Shown here: piece after piece, positions 34,278 to 45,160 of the stretch
How positions within the stretch are numbered: position 1 is the stretch's first letter
How the letters are laid out: each line of letters starts with the position of its first letter
Origin: Heterocephalus glaber
Lineage: Eukaryota > Chordata > Mammalia > Rodentia > Bathyergidae
Length of the DNA stretch: 64,000 bases
Reading direction: 5' to 3'
NCBI RefSeq assembly: GCF_000247695.1
Contig: NW_004624781.1
Location: 4,848,212 to 4,912,211 of the forward strand
The notes under the pieces: generated by a model
What the model saw: only the letters and a program-made list of their open reading frames with translations
Database searches by the model: none
Told to the model about the DNA's origin: nothing
Translations under genes and position numbers: made by a program

Positions 34278-34388
34278 ATGGTAGCCGGAGGTTTATTACC
34301 CAGTCTCCACCCACCTTGGCGGACTTTCGACTTGAAGCCAGAGAGGAACAGAGAGCGTGGTTCTGAGAGCAGCCGGAGCCCCAATATG
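34278..34388 (+). CDS. CALML4: CALML4 alternative extended first exon
   Basis: An in-frame ATG at 34278 would add 36 residues before Met1. The nearest in-frame stop upstream is the TGA at 34251-34253, so this is the first in-frame ATG. The encoded peptide keeps short features of the longer human isoform as I remember it: an LLP near the start, F-D/R-L in the middle and an ERGSxSS block. That suggests the extension is real and conserved rather than 5'UTR noise. Confidence 0.55.
34386..34388 (+). CDS. CALML4: CALML4 exon 1, start codon only
   Basis: The ATG is followed directly by the donor GTAAGG at 34389. Joined to exon 2 it gives MAKFLSQDQIN, the known N-terminus of the short human isoform. 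Confidence 0.92.
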
Positions 34389-37300
34389 GTAAGGGGGGGT
34401 CTGTCTCACCAGCGGGATCTGGGGGGTCCTCTGATGGTTTCCAACCCTGACTTTCTTCCTCTCTCCACTGCAGGCCAAGTTTCTTTCCCAGGACCAAATT
34501 AACGGTAGGTTGTTTGCTCCTTAATTAGCAACTGTCAGCAAAATATGGGTCTCATTAGGCAATTTGGTGTGCTCCTTTTCTATTGGTGGGAGGAAGCCAT
34601 GGGGGAGGCTGGGCCACCCAGGGGCACTGGGCCAGCTGCAGCAGGGATGCTGGCACTTGGATAGGGTGAGCTCCAAGGTGGGGCTGCTGGCTGTGTAGCC
34701 ATGAGTGTAGGTACAAGCCAGGTCCCAGGAGAGTGGTCACTAGGCTGCCATAGGATTTGGGCAGGAAGAGGGGCGGGCTGGTGAGAGACCTTAACATTAT
34801 GGCTGAGAACTGGGGAAAAGGAGGCTTTTGTAATTGGCAGAGGCCAAAAAAACACAAAACAAAACAGAGCCCAGGTCTGTACCCTTGGGCAGGATCCTCC
34901 TCTCTGGGCTTGTCTCCCTATCTGTAAATAGGGGGTCAGCTGGGGTCCCCTCTGCCTGACTTGGGTGTGAGCACTTTATTCTCTGGGTCCTGCAGTTCTG
35001 AGCAGTGCAGAGCTGTTTCTGCAAGGCCAAGAGGAGAATCAGAATCAGGTTACACAGAATGGGGACCCAGAAGGGGCTGAGCTGGGGTGTGGGGATGGTG
35101 GGGGGACCTGGTGGCTGAAGGCCCAGAGCCCTGGGGTAAAAGCCATGGTTAAACAATTTAGGTCCAAACAATCTGTACCTAAATCTAGGAAGACAGCCCT
35201 GTTGGGGTCAGCAGTCCTAAAGGTTTGAAAGAAGTTTCAATTTAATGAACCTAATTTGTACCAAGGTGAAATAGTTTAATGGTGGATCACTCCTCAGATC
35301 TAATGACAGGATAATTCCAATTCACTGGGGGAAAGCAACATCCTTTTGTCATGATTTGACAAGGCAAAGTTGCATGCTGGCTTCACCTGCCAAATCCTGG
35401 CTGAATAGGAGCCGTAAATTAGCAGTGAGCGAATACAGTGTGCCAAGCTTCCACCTGGCCGCCCTCTGCCTCTCGGCTGCCCTGCTGTGCAACTGTGCAC
35501 TGAGGAGCCCAGGCTGCGTAGCTGCGTTGTCTCCAAGGGACGAGGGGCCCCACGGCAGCTGTAAGCAGACCCTGGGTGACCCCCTCAGAGTCGGAGTCTG
35601 TAAGCACAGGAGCTGGACCAGTGAGGGGAGAGGACAGGAGGATGGTGATCAACAGTGACTGACTCTCCTTCTGGGCTGTGCACAGAGTACAAGGAATGCT
35701 TCTCCCTGTACGACAAGCAGCAGAGGGGGAAGATCAAAGCCACTGACCTCCTGGTGGCCATGAGGTGCCTGGGGGCCAGCCCGACTCGAGGGGAGGTGGA
35801 GCAGCACCTGAAAACCCATTTGATAGGTGAGTGGGCCCGGGGAGGCTTGCTGACACCCTTGCCCCAGGGACCTGGGTCTGGGCATCCCACAAGTCTATCA
35901 CAAACCTAGAAACACAGTGTTAACCCAGTTGTCCAATGTTGTTTTTAACAGACAAAGGTCCCTTTGGTGTGTGTTCAACCCAGCCCTTGGAAGGTGACAC
36001 TATGCTAATCCCACTTTATAGGCAAAGATCAAGGCTCAGAGCCATTCAGTAATTTGAGTCCTGAGCCAACAGTGGAACCAGGATTGGAACCCAGTTCTGA
36101 ATTCAAAGACTGACCTAGAAATGACATGGCTCTGCTAGAGAACTGGAAGAAAGCCATTCAGCATGTTACCAAGGGGTTCTCTCCAGATTAAGGGTGATTT
36201 CTCTTCCCTTCATTGTTGTTCCCTGCATTTTTAACAGCAGGAACATATAAGACTTTTAGAATTGGAAACAAGCCTTGTGGTTTTTGCTTGCTTTTTAAAG
36301 GCAGGGAGGTGTCAGGGGCCAGTGGCTGTGTCAGGGCTGGACACTGGGGAAGGAGGAACTGGCCCACAGGATAGGGAGGCCTAGAGCCCTAAGGCCACCT
36401 CTTGGTCAGCCAACTCATCCTCACCTCTCAAATGGGCCCCACTATCTGCTAGAATTGCTGGAGGCTGCATCCTAGTGCTGGCAGCCCTTTCCGGGCAAGT
36501 CCTTGAGGGCCAGAGGCCAGTGATTGGGGCCCTCCCTCAGTGGCCTGATTCCTGAGATCCTCCATTTCCAGCTGAGAAGAGGTGGTGGTTTCCTTGGTTC
36601 CTGTCTCCTCTGAACAGGAAGTTGTGGCCTCGGAAGTTCCAGCTTCCTGTGGCAGCAGCTGGGCCAGGGCTTAGGCTGAGGCACACCCAGAGGGTTAGGG
36701 TGGAGGCTTCAGGAGGGTCAGACTGGTGAGCAATGGGGCAAGGCCTTCGCTTAAGGCCCAGGTGAGGTTACAAATGTGGTTTGGTGGCTGCCAAGGGGAA
36801 AATGGCCAAGTGTACCCATTTCCCTCCAGCTTATGGAGGGAGGGGAGCACAGGAAGAAGAGCACAGGAAAGGGCAGAGGTGGTCCACCCTGGTGCTGTGA
36901 CTCTATACTCTGACCTTGTGTCCCCTTAGTACACAAATGGAGGGATAATAAACGTGGTCACCAGAGGAGGAAATGAAGGCTATCCAGCCCAATGAATGAC
37001 CCATGTGGAGCTCTGTAGGAGCTACATCCTCTTCACCATGACCATGCTACCATCGAAGTGCTCCCTCAGTCAGGTGGTCCTGGAACTGGATGCAAAAGCT
37101 GGGGAGGCAGCCACTTGGCTTCCCCAAGAACCTTTTCTCCCTGCTCACTCTGCTGTTTTCCAGATAGAAATGGAGAGCTAGATTTCTCCACCTTCCTGAC
37201 CATTATGCACACACAAATCAAACAAGAGGACCCAAAGAAAGAAATTCTTCTGGCCATGTTGATGGCAGATAAGGAGAAGAAAGGTTACATCATGGCGTCT

Positions 37301-39940
37301 GAGCTGCAGTCAAAACTCATGAAACTGGGGGAGAAGCTCACTCAAAAGGAAGGTAACAGTGTGGCCCTGTTTCCCGACAGCTGGAGTGGGTTGGGGGAGG
37401 ACACCAAAGCCCCATCAATGCCACCAGGGTGAGCAGACCATGGCAGCTGATCTGCCCCGAAAGCTGATGAGCAGAGGTCAAGCTTGGTAGCCAGAGGCTG
37501 GGGCCCAGGATGAGACTGGTCAGAGTGGAGCTCCAGGTGGCAGAGTCCACCAAGCCTCTTCCTGTGTCCGACCCCTCACTGCAGACCTTGACTTAGTACC
37601 TAGGATACTCGGGGAGCACACGGGTCCCCTCCAACTGATAAGGGAACAGGCAGAGTGAGTGGTTCTGGGGGAGCAGAGCTGGACCTGAATGTGGGTCTGA
37701 TAGACATCCCCCAACCTCAGCAGGCTCTGGCCCACTGCCAATGCCCCTCCTGTGTCGAGATGCTTCTCCAGGAAGCCTCTGAGGCGGTTTCCTGGCCATA
37801 GCAGCCCACAGGGGACCCAGCTCACCCTCTTCCTGCTTCAGAGCCCCTGCCTACTGACTCCTGGGGCTTCTAGTTAGGCTGCCTTGCTCGGGCTAGGGAA
37901 GCCCAGCTTGGCCGCAAGTGCAGGAAAAAGGCTTCAGGAAGGACCTGAAAGCAGCCTCCAGGTTGCTGTCTGAATGAGGTTTAATAGTGGCTGCCCTCTT
38001 TCGGGGATCTCAGGTGAGTTTCTTGCCCTCAGTTGCCTGGCTGGAAACAAGGTCGTACCAGCTGATCCTGCAGCCCCAGAGATAACATTCCACCCTAGCT
38101 GCTCACAAAGCCACAGGCACAGTGTTTAAAAATAGTGAGTGCTCCGAAGCAGGCAGATTCCTCTCCCCCGCTCTCCTGGGCTGGCAGCTATGGCTCATCT
38201 TTTGTGTGATTGGGGAAAACATGGGCTGTCCTCGCCTCTCAGGCTCTGAGGATACTGCTCCCTCTGCACCAGGTGAGGCATGGACAGCAAGGGCAGGAGC
38301 AGGGTGGCCTGTGTTCTGGTGGCTGGTGATCTCTGTCCAAAGCAACACAGCAGCCCCCAAACTTCCATCTCCTGTTTGTTCAACATGCAAAGAACATTTC
38401 AAGAGAAAGTAGTGGGGACCGACTTCCCTCCGGCTGGCTGTGGAGACAAAAAGGATGGTAGAATAGGAATCCTCTATCCTGGGTGATTAGAAGAAAATGT
38501 TATTTTATTAAGAAGCATCCTTGGAGCAACAGAGAAGGATGCAGGGGAGGTCTTGTGTGTGAGACTTGGGACAGGGTGACTTCAGGACACGGGCTGCTCC
38601 TGGGATCTCTGAAATGAGACAGCCAGAGCGGGGGCCATTTTGCCCGAGGCATCTTCAACTAAAGTGCTGCCCTTTGCAGACAGGAAGAGGTAGCACTAAA
38701 CGGCTACAAAATCAGTCAGTCTCGACATTCTAAAATTACCAAAGCCACCATCAGCTTCAGCACACAGCATACTAATTACGCTTTCGAGGAAGGCTTAGGG
38801 GGAGAATCAAAGCTGTTTTCTCACCGCCCAGAATTATGCGTGGAGGTGTCCAGGGCCAGCAAAGAGACATGGGGTGGTAAGATAGTTTTTGCAGGAGGGT
38901 GAAGATGGTCCAAAAAGTCAAATTAGGTTGGCCCAAGTGGTCACTGTAGAAAAGGGTGAGCTGAAGTGGCTCTTCTTGCCAGTGCTGGGGACACGCTAGT
39001 ATTTTGTCTCAAGAATTCACAACCAGAAGAATCAATGCAAATAAAGTGATTTTTTTTTTCTGAGCAATGCAGAACAATGGCAGTTTTGTAAGCTTTGCAC
39101 TTTAGACATAGTTGGATATATTTTTCTCTCTCAAAGTATTTTTCTTTACTGGTGCTGAGGCTTGAACCCAGGTCCTCACGTGTACAAGGCATGTGGCTCT
39201 ACCTCTGAGCTGTATCACCCACCAGCTCTTACCCTGTTTCTCTAGGGAGATGGTGGCAGCAGATACCACTTATTGCCAAGTCCTCTCTTGGTGTGGAGGC
39301 AGGGGTCCTGAAGAATGCTGTTTGGGGGTGGTGTCAGGAAGGTGAGACTGGGCCAAAGCCTGGGCTGGCAGAGGCCAAGTGGAGCTGCAGAGGATGCACA
39401 CATCACTGGGGGGCCAAGAGGAGCACTGTGGAAAGCCAGAAAGGTTTCAATAAATAGTCACCAAGATCAGAGAATTTCTTTAAAAGAAAGCACGGGGGAC
39501 TGGGGATTTGGCTTGGTGGTTCCGCCGCCTGCCTCACAAGCACAAGGACCAGAGTTCGATTGCCAGTAGCAAAAACAACAACAAAAACAGAAAGCACAGG
39601 GAGGCTCCAGTGATGGAATCAGCAGTTACACTGCCCTATGCCACCACTGTCCCCAAAGAGTCCAAAAATTGAGCTGGTGGTCTCCAGGGGTCAGGCTGTC
39701 CTGCTGTCCGGTTTACTTCCTGATCTACAGGAACTGTCTGTTGAATGCTCAGGGAAGACCCCCCAGGGAGCACCAACCCCTAAAGAATTCCGTGTCTTAT
39801 AACCCCAAATCCAAACTGAAAGCTTAAAATGATTTATTGCAGTGGACGAACTTTTCAAAGAAGCAGATATTGAGCCAAGTGGCCAAGTGAAGTATGATGA
39901 GTTTATCCAGAAGATCACTCTTCCTGTGCAAGACTACTGA
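34386..39940 (+). CDS. CALML4: CALML4, calmodulin-like protein 4 (complete, 5 exons)
   Basis: Spliced gene of 153 codons: 34386-34388, 34474-34504, 35686-35826, 37164-37352, 39843-39940. The length equals the 153-residue human isoform and alignment is close throughout (AKFLSQDQINEYKECFSLYD, GELDFSTFLTIMH, QEDPKKEILLAML, KYDEFI-KITLP). Calmodulin fold with four EF-hand loops at residues 21-32, 57-68, 94-105 and 130-141. The first three lack key calcium ligands (Arg25/Lys27; Leu57 and Thr68; Lys98). Only the last loop, with Asp130, Glu132, Ser134 and Glu141, approaches a working site. In the known family CALML4 is a light chain of myosin-7B/7A IQ motifs in the brush-border intermicrovillar adhesion complex and probably in hair cells. 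The start codon is the last three bases of exon 1, so translation initiation and splicing are tightly linked. An N-terminally extended form is possible (separate entry). Confidence 0.96.
34474..34504 (+). CDS. CALML4: CALML4 exon 2
   Basis: 31-nt micro-exon encoding residues 2-11 and the first base of Glu12. The acceptor is CTGCAG and the donor GTAGGT. Confidence 0.94.
35686..35826 (+). CDS. CALML4: CALML4 exon 3
   Basis: 141 nt, residues 12-58 and one base of Asp59. It holds the first EF-hand and the linker. The acceptor is GCACAG and the donor GTGAGT. Confidence 0.96.
35975..36110 (+). repeat. MIR SINE fragment
   Basis: CCCACTTTATAGGCAAAGATCAAGGCTCAGAG and GAACCAGGATTGGAACCCAG fit MIR. 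In CALML4 intron 3. Confidence 0.65.
37164..37352 (+). CDS. CALML4: CALML4 exon 4
   Basis: 189 nt, residues 59-121 and one base of Val122. It holds the second and third EF-hands and the central helix. The acceptor is TTCCAG and the donor GTAACA. Confidence 0.96.
39495..39588 (+). mobile_element. ID-like SINE with imperfect target duplication
   Basis: AGAAAGCAC occurs on both sides (near 39484 and 39590). B box GAGTTCGATTG. In CALML4 intron 4. Confidence 0.88.
39843..39940 (+). CDS. CALML4: CALML4 exon 5 with stop
   Basis: 98 nt, residues 122-153 and TGA at 39938-39940. It encodes the fourth EF-hand and the ITLPVQDY tail (human ends GRDY). The acceptor is TTGCAG. Confidence 0.96.
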
Positions 39941-40145
39941 ACATGGAGTGTGCAAAGGCGTCTGTCTCCCTGGGCCTGAAAACCTAGACTGATTAATTTT
40001 TAAAAAGGGAAGTATTCTTTTTACTTTAGGGAGATGAAAAACAGCAACAAGATGACATTACCCTCTGGGAGCAGAGGATAACTGGCAATAAATGATTTCA
40101 GTTGTGGTGTTAGCATGTCTTTAATAAAAGATTTGCATTGATCTT
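39941..40145 (+). other. CALML4: CALML4 3'UTR with two AATAAA signals
   Basis: A short 3'UTR of about 200 nt. Canonical AATAAA hexamers lie at 40087-40092 and 40123-40128, so two nearby cleavage sites are possible. The region after 40145 loses any sign of exon character. Confidence 0.75.
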
Positions 40146-40204
40146 CGTAACTGCCATAAGTCTCGACTTTTGTGTGGAAAGGACCTGCAGTCTGGAGCCC
40201 AGCC

Positions 40205-40350
40205 CAAGTTCCATGCAGTCCTGGCTCTGCCACTTCCGAGCTGTGTGACTTGGGCAGATCATTTCACCCCCAAAGCCTGAGGGTCCTCACAAAAGCTGGG
40301 TTCCTATGGCTACACTCTTGGAGCCCACTGAAAAGGATGGAGGTGGCGAC
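40205..40350 (-). repeat. MIR SINE fragment, antisense
   Basis: TGGCTCTGCCACTTCCGAGCTGTGTGACTTGGGCAGATCATTTC is the antisense MIR consensus. Directly downstream of CALML4. Confidence 0.8.
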
Positions 40351-41505
40351 TTGAAAATACCCTGGCACCCAGCAGAGCATGTGGAATCCCAGTTCCAATG
40401 CCGGTGCTCCTCCTAGTCAGGGCAGTGCCATCACCCAGAGCAGCATGCTGGGGATTTGGAACCACCTTTGCATTTCCCAGACAAAGCTAGTGCTAGCTGA
40501 GAACCAGCAAAAACCAGAGACTGAAAACACGTTATTGTGACACAGCCTGCAGTACCACAGGCCCACACAAAAATTCTCATTTCCATCTCAACAGAAGAAG
40601 GACGCAGTTCAGGATACACATTCCTAAACCATATGGGAGTGAAGATGCTCATGTTAGGATGAACTTTGCAGCAGCTGAGCAGAGAGAAGAGTGACTTTAT
40701 GCCTTGCACCAACACAGGATCCTGGGCCTTTCTGATGTTCCTCTCAGAATCCTGAGCCATGTGCTGGGCTGTTAACAGGTAGAGGTCCCAGGAACTAGGA
40801 TGGTCTGCTCAGGTAACCAGGGCTGGGCATGACCATAAATTACTTCTCTATGATTGATGGAGAAACAAGGGTAGGTAACAGGACACACCCAGCATACAAG
40901 GGGCCCGGAAAACAGTAGCGGAAACCCAGCTGCCCCGGGAATCTCCCCGCCTCAAGTGGCTCGTTACACACCAGGAGGAACCAGCTGTGCTGCCTGGGGT
41001 TTAGAGGTGCCTGGTGCTGGTCAGATGTGGACTTGCTGCAGGCACACCAGTGAGGGTGGGTGCAAGCTCCAACTCCAAGGATTTTCATCCTTTTAAGTGT
41101 CAACATCGGACTGTAGTTCTAATGGTGCCTTCATGGCTAAAGAGAAGCCAATCAAGAAGAGAGGCTGTCCTTTGGGAGGTTATGCAAGACACAGATCTAA
41201 GGCTAGGTATTGCAAACAATGTAGGAATCAAACATAAGTCAGTGCAACTCTGCTGTGTGGCTTTGGATCTAACTGAGGTCCTCAGAAAGGAATCTAGAGC
41301 CCTGCCAGCAGCGCTATTGCCAATGGGTAAGCAGGGATTCCCAAGAGCTGTAGAGAAGGGTTTTGGGGGTCAGCAGTGAACATCAACCATGTGAAGTTAT
41401 GATCATCTAGTTGGGGACCTGTGTCTAGAAGGTGGAGAGGCAGATCCAGGTTTTATAGAATCTGAGGCTTAAACAACTTGGCAGCTTTCTTTAAGAATAT
41501 GAAAA

Positions 41506-41592
41506 GAGGGCCGGCGATTTAGCTTAGTGGTTTCACGGCCTGCTGCACAAGCACAAGGACCGAAGTTCAATCCCTGGTACCACAAAAAAAAA
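41506..41592 (+). mobile_element. ID-like SINE with target duplication, CTGCTGC type
   Basis: Direct repeats AAGAATATGAAAA at 41493-41505 and 41593-41605. Carries the CACGGCCTGCTGCACAAGC variant block. Confidence 0.93.
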
Positions 41593-41607
41593 AAGAATAT
41601 GAAAATA

Positions 41608-41735
41608 GAGCCAGATGTGATGGCACATGCCTGTAATTCCAGCACTCAGGAGGCTGAGGCAGGAGGATCACTCTGAGTTCAAGGCCAGCCTGAACTGTAT
41701 AGCAAGACCCTGTCTCAAAAAACAAAACCAAAAAA
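41608..41735 (+). mobile_element. B1-like SINE
   Basis: AGCCAGATGTGATGGCACATGCCTGTAATTCC to AAGACCCTGTCTCAAAAAAC. Directly after an ID-like SINE. Confidence 0.92.
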
Positions 41736-42088
41736 TGGAAGAAATACAGAATGTCTGGGGCTGCTCTCAGAACCCTGAAGAGGCCAGAGCAAGTGAGGGT
41801 AGTGATACTTAATCTTCATTACCTTCATGGGAATCCAGCTGAGGGCTCGAGACCTGGGCCTTCCCTGAGGGCTGCTGGATTTCACTGGCAGGCAAGGGTC
41901 CCCGACCCACACCTCAGACTCCAGTCACGGACAATGAGAAGCAAATCTTGCACAGCCAACCTGGAATACCAAAGACCACACAGGTGACAGATTCTGACAA
42001 TGTAGACAGGACAAGAAAAGGAAGCTCTGGGTATAGTAATAAATGACAGTACTTCCCCTCAATTCTTTATTTAATATGTCTATATTTA

Positions 42089-42177
42089 GGGGTCCGGGAT
42101 TTAGCTCAGTGGTGCCACCGCCTGCCTTGCAAGCGCAAGGTCCTGAGTTCGATCCCTGGTACCCAAAAAAAAAAAAA
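42089..42177 (+). mobile_element. ID-like SINE with target duplication
   Basis: GTCTATATTTA at 42078-42088 and GTCTACATTTA at 42178-42188. Lies beyond the likely PIAS1 3' end. Confidence 0.92.
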
Positions 42178-42762
42178 GTCTACATTTATCTGACTGGCCC
42201 AAGTATTTTTTTTTTTTTTTGGCCCAGGTATGATTTTTAAAGCAAGTTTTATGGATGTCACATGCCCAGTGGGGACCTGAAGTTGAGCTTGCTAAGCACA
42301 CACAGTGTGGGATGGTCATTAGGACCTGGGCTCCTCTTCACCAACTCATAGTGGTGGTGAGCTGAGGTCCCAGGACCCCAGGAGAGGCTTTTAGCTCCTC
42401 TTGTCCTAGTTTCATGCTCATTCCTGAAATTCCAATTGGTTTACCTAACACCTTGTGCTGTTTACAAAAATAAGCCACAGTGCTCTTAGCAAACTGCAGA
42501 TATTCAACAGATTGAAAGTGAAACAGAAGCTGTGGTTTATTACAGAGCTAGTCATATTTCAACAAGAAAGGGAATGATGGGCATATATGAATCACTTACC
42601 TCAAAGCATGCACAAGAGTATTAGGTACTTGTCATGCTTTGAAATCTATGATTGAAAGGGGCTTTGGACGCACAGAGCATTACCACCCTTCTCATAGGGA
42701 CTGTCCCCCTGGGTCCCCAGCAGTACTGTTTTACAGAAGACAAATTAACTGAAGGCTTTTCT

Positions 42763-42768
42763 TTTATT
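42763..42768 (-). promoter_or_regulatory. PIAS1: Candidate PIAS1 poly(A) signal
   Basis: TTTATT on the plus strand, reading AATAAA on the minus strand, at the edge of the repeat-poor block. Confidence 0.45.
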
Positions 42769-43529
42769 ACATCTAAAGAGCTCTACATAAACAGGTAACA
42801 TTCAATAAGTAAACAATTTTTTCCAATGCATGTAATAAATATTTTCACTTGGTAACTTTTATACAAACTGACATTGGTCTACTATACATTTTTAAAAGCC
42901 AGTTTACTGGTTTGGCATGCGGTATGGAAATTCTAAGAGAAAGTTTTAAGGCAATGAATCACAGATTTAAGTTCATGGAATTTATGGTTAAGTTTTATAT
43001 CTATTTACATATACATTTTCCCCCTTGTTAATTAAACAACAGCAGCACACTCTGGGACCACCAGCTATTCTCCCTTCCTCTTTCTGAAATCTAAGCATTG
43101 TGTTTAATTAAAAAAAATTCAACATATATTGATAAAACTAAATTATTACTAAAATAAATTCAAATGTGCTTTCAAAAGTCTTGAAGATCCTGTAAGTTTT
43201 ATGTATTTAAAATTGAAATTGTTTCAAAACAATGTTCATTCCACACTTATTAATTTACAACTGGAATATATTGTCAACTTCACACACTTGTCTCAAAGGA
43301 AACTCTACTAAAAGAACATTTTTCAGAAACTTAAGTAAATCTTAAGTTAGTAATGATGTGGAATTATGACAGTCTAAATTAATAGAAAACTTTAATGCTC
43401 ATAATAAACTAGTCAACCAAGTGTGGCATGGTTAAATTTCAGACTATATTTTTAAAAAGGTGTCCAATAATGCCCACATAGGAATCAAAGCCATGTCAAC
43501 CCTGCTAGTCAGCTGACTTTTGTGTGCAT

Positions 43530-43567
43530 ATACATACACACACGCACATACACACACACACACACAG
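43530..43567. repeat. (CA)n microsatellite in the PIAS1 3'UTR
   Basis: CATACACACACGCACATACACACAC..., imperfect CA repeat. Confidence 0.9.
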
Positions 43568-45076
43568 TAGTACTATACAGAAATACGAACATATGCACAC
43601 TATCATGAAAGACCAAGGCCATGGGGCTGCTGGCAACTTGCCTAGAGTCTGAGAATCGCTCTTTGTCCACAGAGAGCACAGCAATGTCGGCCTGGGCTGG
43701 GGAGTGAGGGTGGGCTAAGGAAGAAAAGAGAGAAAGTGACTACATGCTGTTTTTTTTAAAAACTTTAGATAAAGATGTAGTATGTGACTCTACTGAAAAT
43801 TATGACAGATCATGAAAGTCTGAGTAACTCTTATGGACCACGATACCAACACAGGGATAACTATTAACTCACACATTTTAGAAAATCAACAACTGAAGGG
43901 AGGAACTCCTCACAGAATGAGTGAACTCAAATCAAAGGATGACTGAATGGGTAGGTCTCTGTGGGGTCATGACCACAGCCACTGATTTCTTCCTATTACT
44001 GATTCTTCCCTTAGGTTGGTATAATGCAGGACACGGACACAAGATTAAGCTGCCCCACCCCAGAACTGGGCTGAAGGAAATAAAGTTACGGGTTTTCAAC
44101 TGGATCATTCAAAGAGCTGCTAATTCAGCATCATACATAAGGTTGTTAATCAGAATTTTCAGACCACCAACAATGACAGAAAACAAAAACAAAACCAAAA
44201 AAAGGGGAGAAAACTATCATTTTACCTTAGGTAGTTGAATAGAAGTTTCCTATCGCAATATAAAATCAGAAAAAAAACACTCCACAATTTTAGTAATTTC
44301 TATCCCAGTCCAAATTTAGACACAAATTATGATACTATTTGAAACTAGCCTAAATTAGTATGGCAATAAGAGTTCTTGAAGTGTTTACACACCACCACAC
44401 CAGATTCATTTAAAAACTTAACTATTTCCTGTTTTAACTGACAGTGAAGCTGGTTTTTTTATTGCAAATTGTTTTGTGACTATAACTTGGCCATTGATGT
44501 GTGGAATACACATGCATAGGGGAAGACTATGTAATGCACTTGTTACCCACACACTCTTGTTTATAAATACATATATACACACACACATATATACATCAAC
44601 ACCAACTTTTTTTCAAAATTCAAGTCAACAATTTAGTAACAGAGATTGCTGTAAAAAGATATTATTTTTAGATGCCACACAGTCATGTGAACCATTAATT
44701 TTATCATACAACCGAAGATATAGCCATTTTAAATTCTACCCGGATTAAAGTAGGTCATTTTGTTAACAAGACAGTTTAAAATGACAAGTTTATACACAAA
44801 GGTGGTCCTTCATCAACTCTGAGAATATTAACAATTTTGACAGAAAAATATCCAACCTAGAAAACTGGCAATCAATTATGCCCCTTCTTTATCTTTTCTT
44901 AAACCTGTACTCTCAATTAACTGAAATATATTTTCCACAACTGAGAATGTAATATCATCTCTGATGAGGTTTCTGGAACACAAGTAGAAGCACTTTTCCT
45001 TCCCTTCAACCCTTATTTCCTGAAAAACAGTTTTCAATATATTTACATGTTCCACTATTAAGAGTATATCAGACTG

Positions 45077-45160
45077 GGCCGGGGATTTAGCTCAGTGGTT
45101 TCACCGCCTGCTGCGCAAGCGTAAGGACCCGAGTTCGATCCCCGGTAACAACAAAAAAAA
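45077..45160 (+). mobile_element. ID-like SINE in the PIAS1 3'UTR
   Basis: Perfect 14-base direct repeats AGTATATCAGACTG at 45063-45076 and 45161-45174. Near-consensus body with the CTGCTGCGCAAGC variant, so young. It is antisense to PIAS1. Confidence 0.95.

Larger units (their letters stand above)
34505..39842 (+). other. CALML4: CALML4 introns 2-4
   Basis: Intron 2 (34505-35685) has AT-rich unique islands at 34505-34565 and 35145-35420 that look like regulatory DNA. Intron 3 (35827-37163) has a MIR fragment near 35975-36110. Intron 4 (37353-39842) has a unique island at 38690-38800, an old antisense ID-like fragment (39154-39225) and a sense ID-like SINE (39495-39588). No extra exon is seen. 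Confidence 0.7.
40146..42760. other. Gap between convergent CALML4 and PIAS1
   Basis: 2.6 kb holding an antisense MIR (40205-40350), an ID-like SINE and a B1-like SINE side by side (41506-41733) and one more ID-like SINE (42089-42176). No gene recognised. In human the 3' ends of these two genes lie close together or overlap. Confidence 0.65.
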
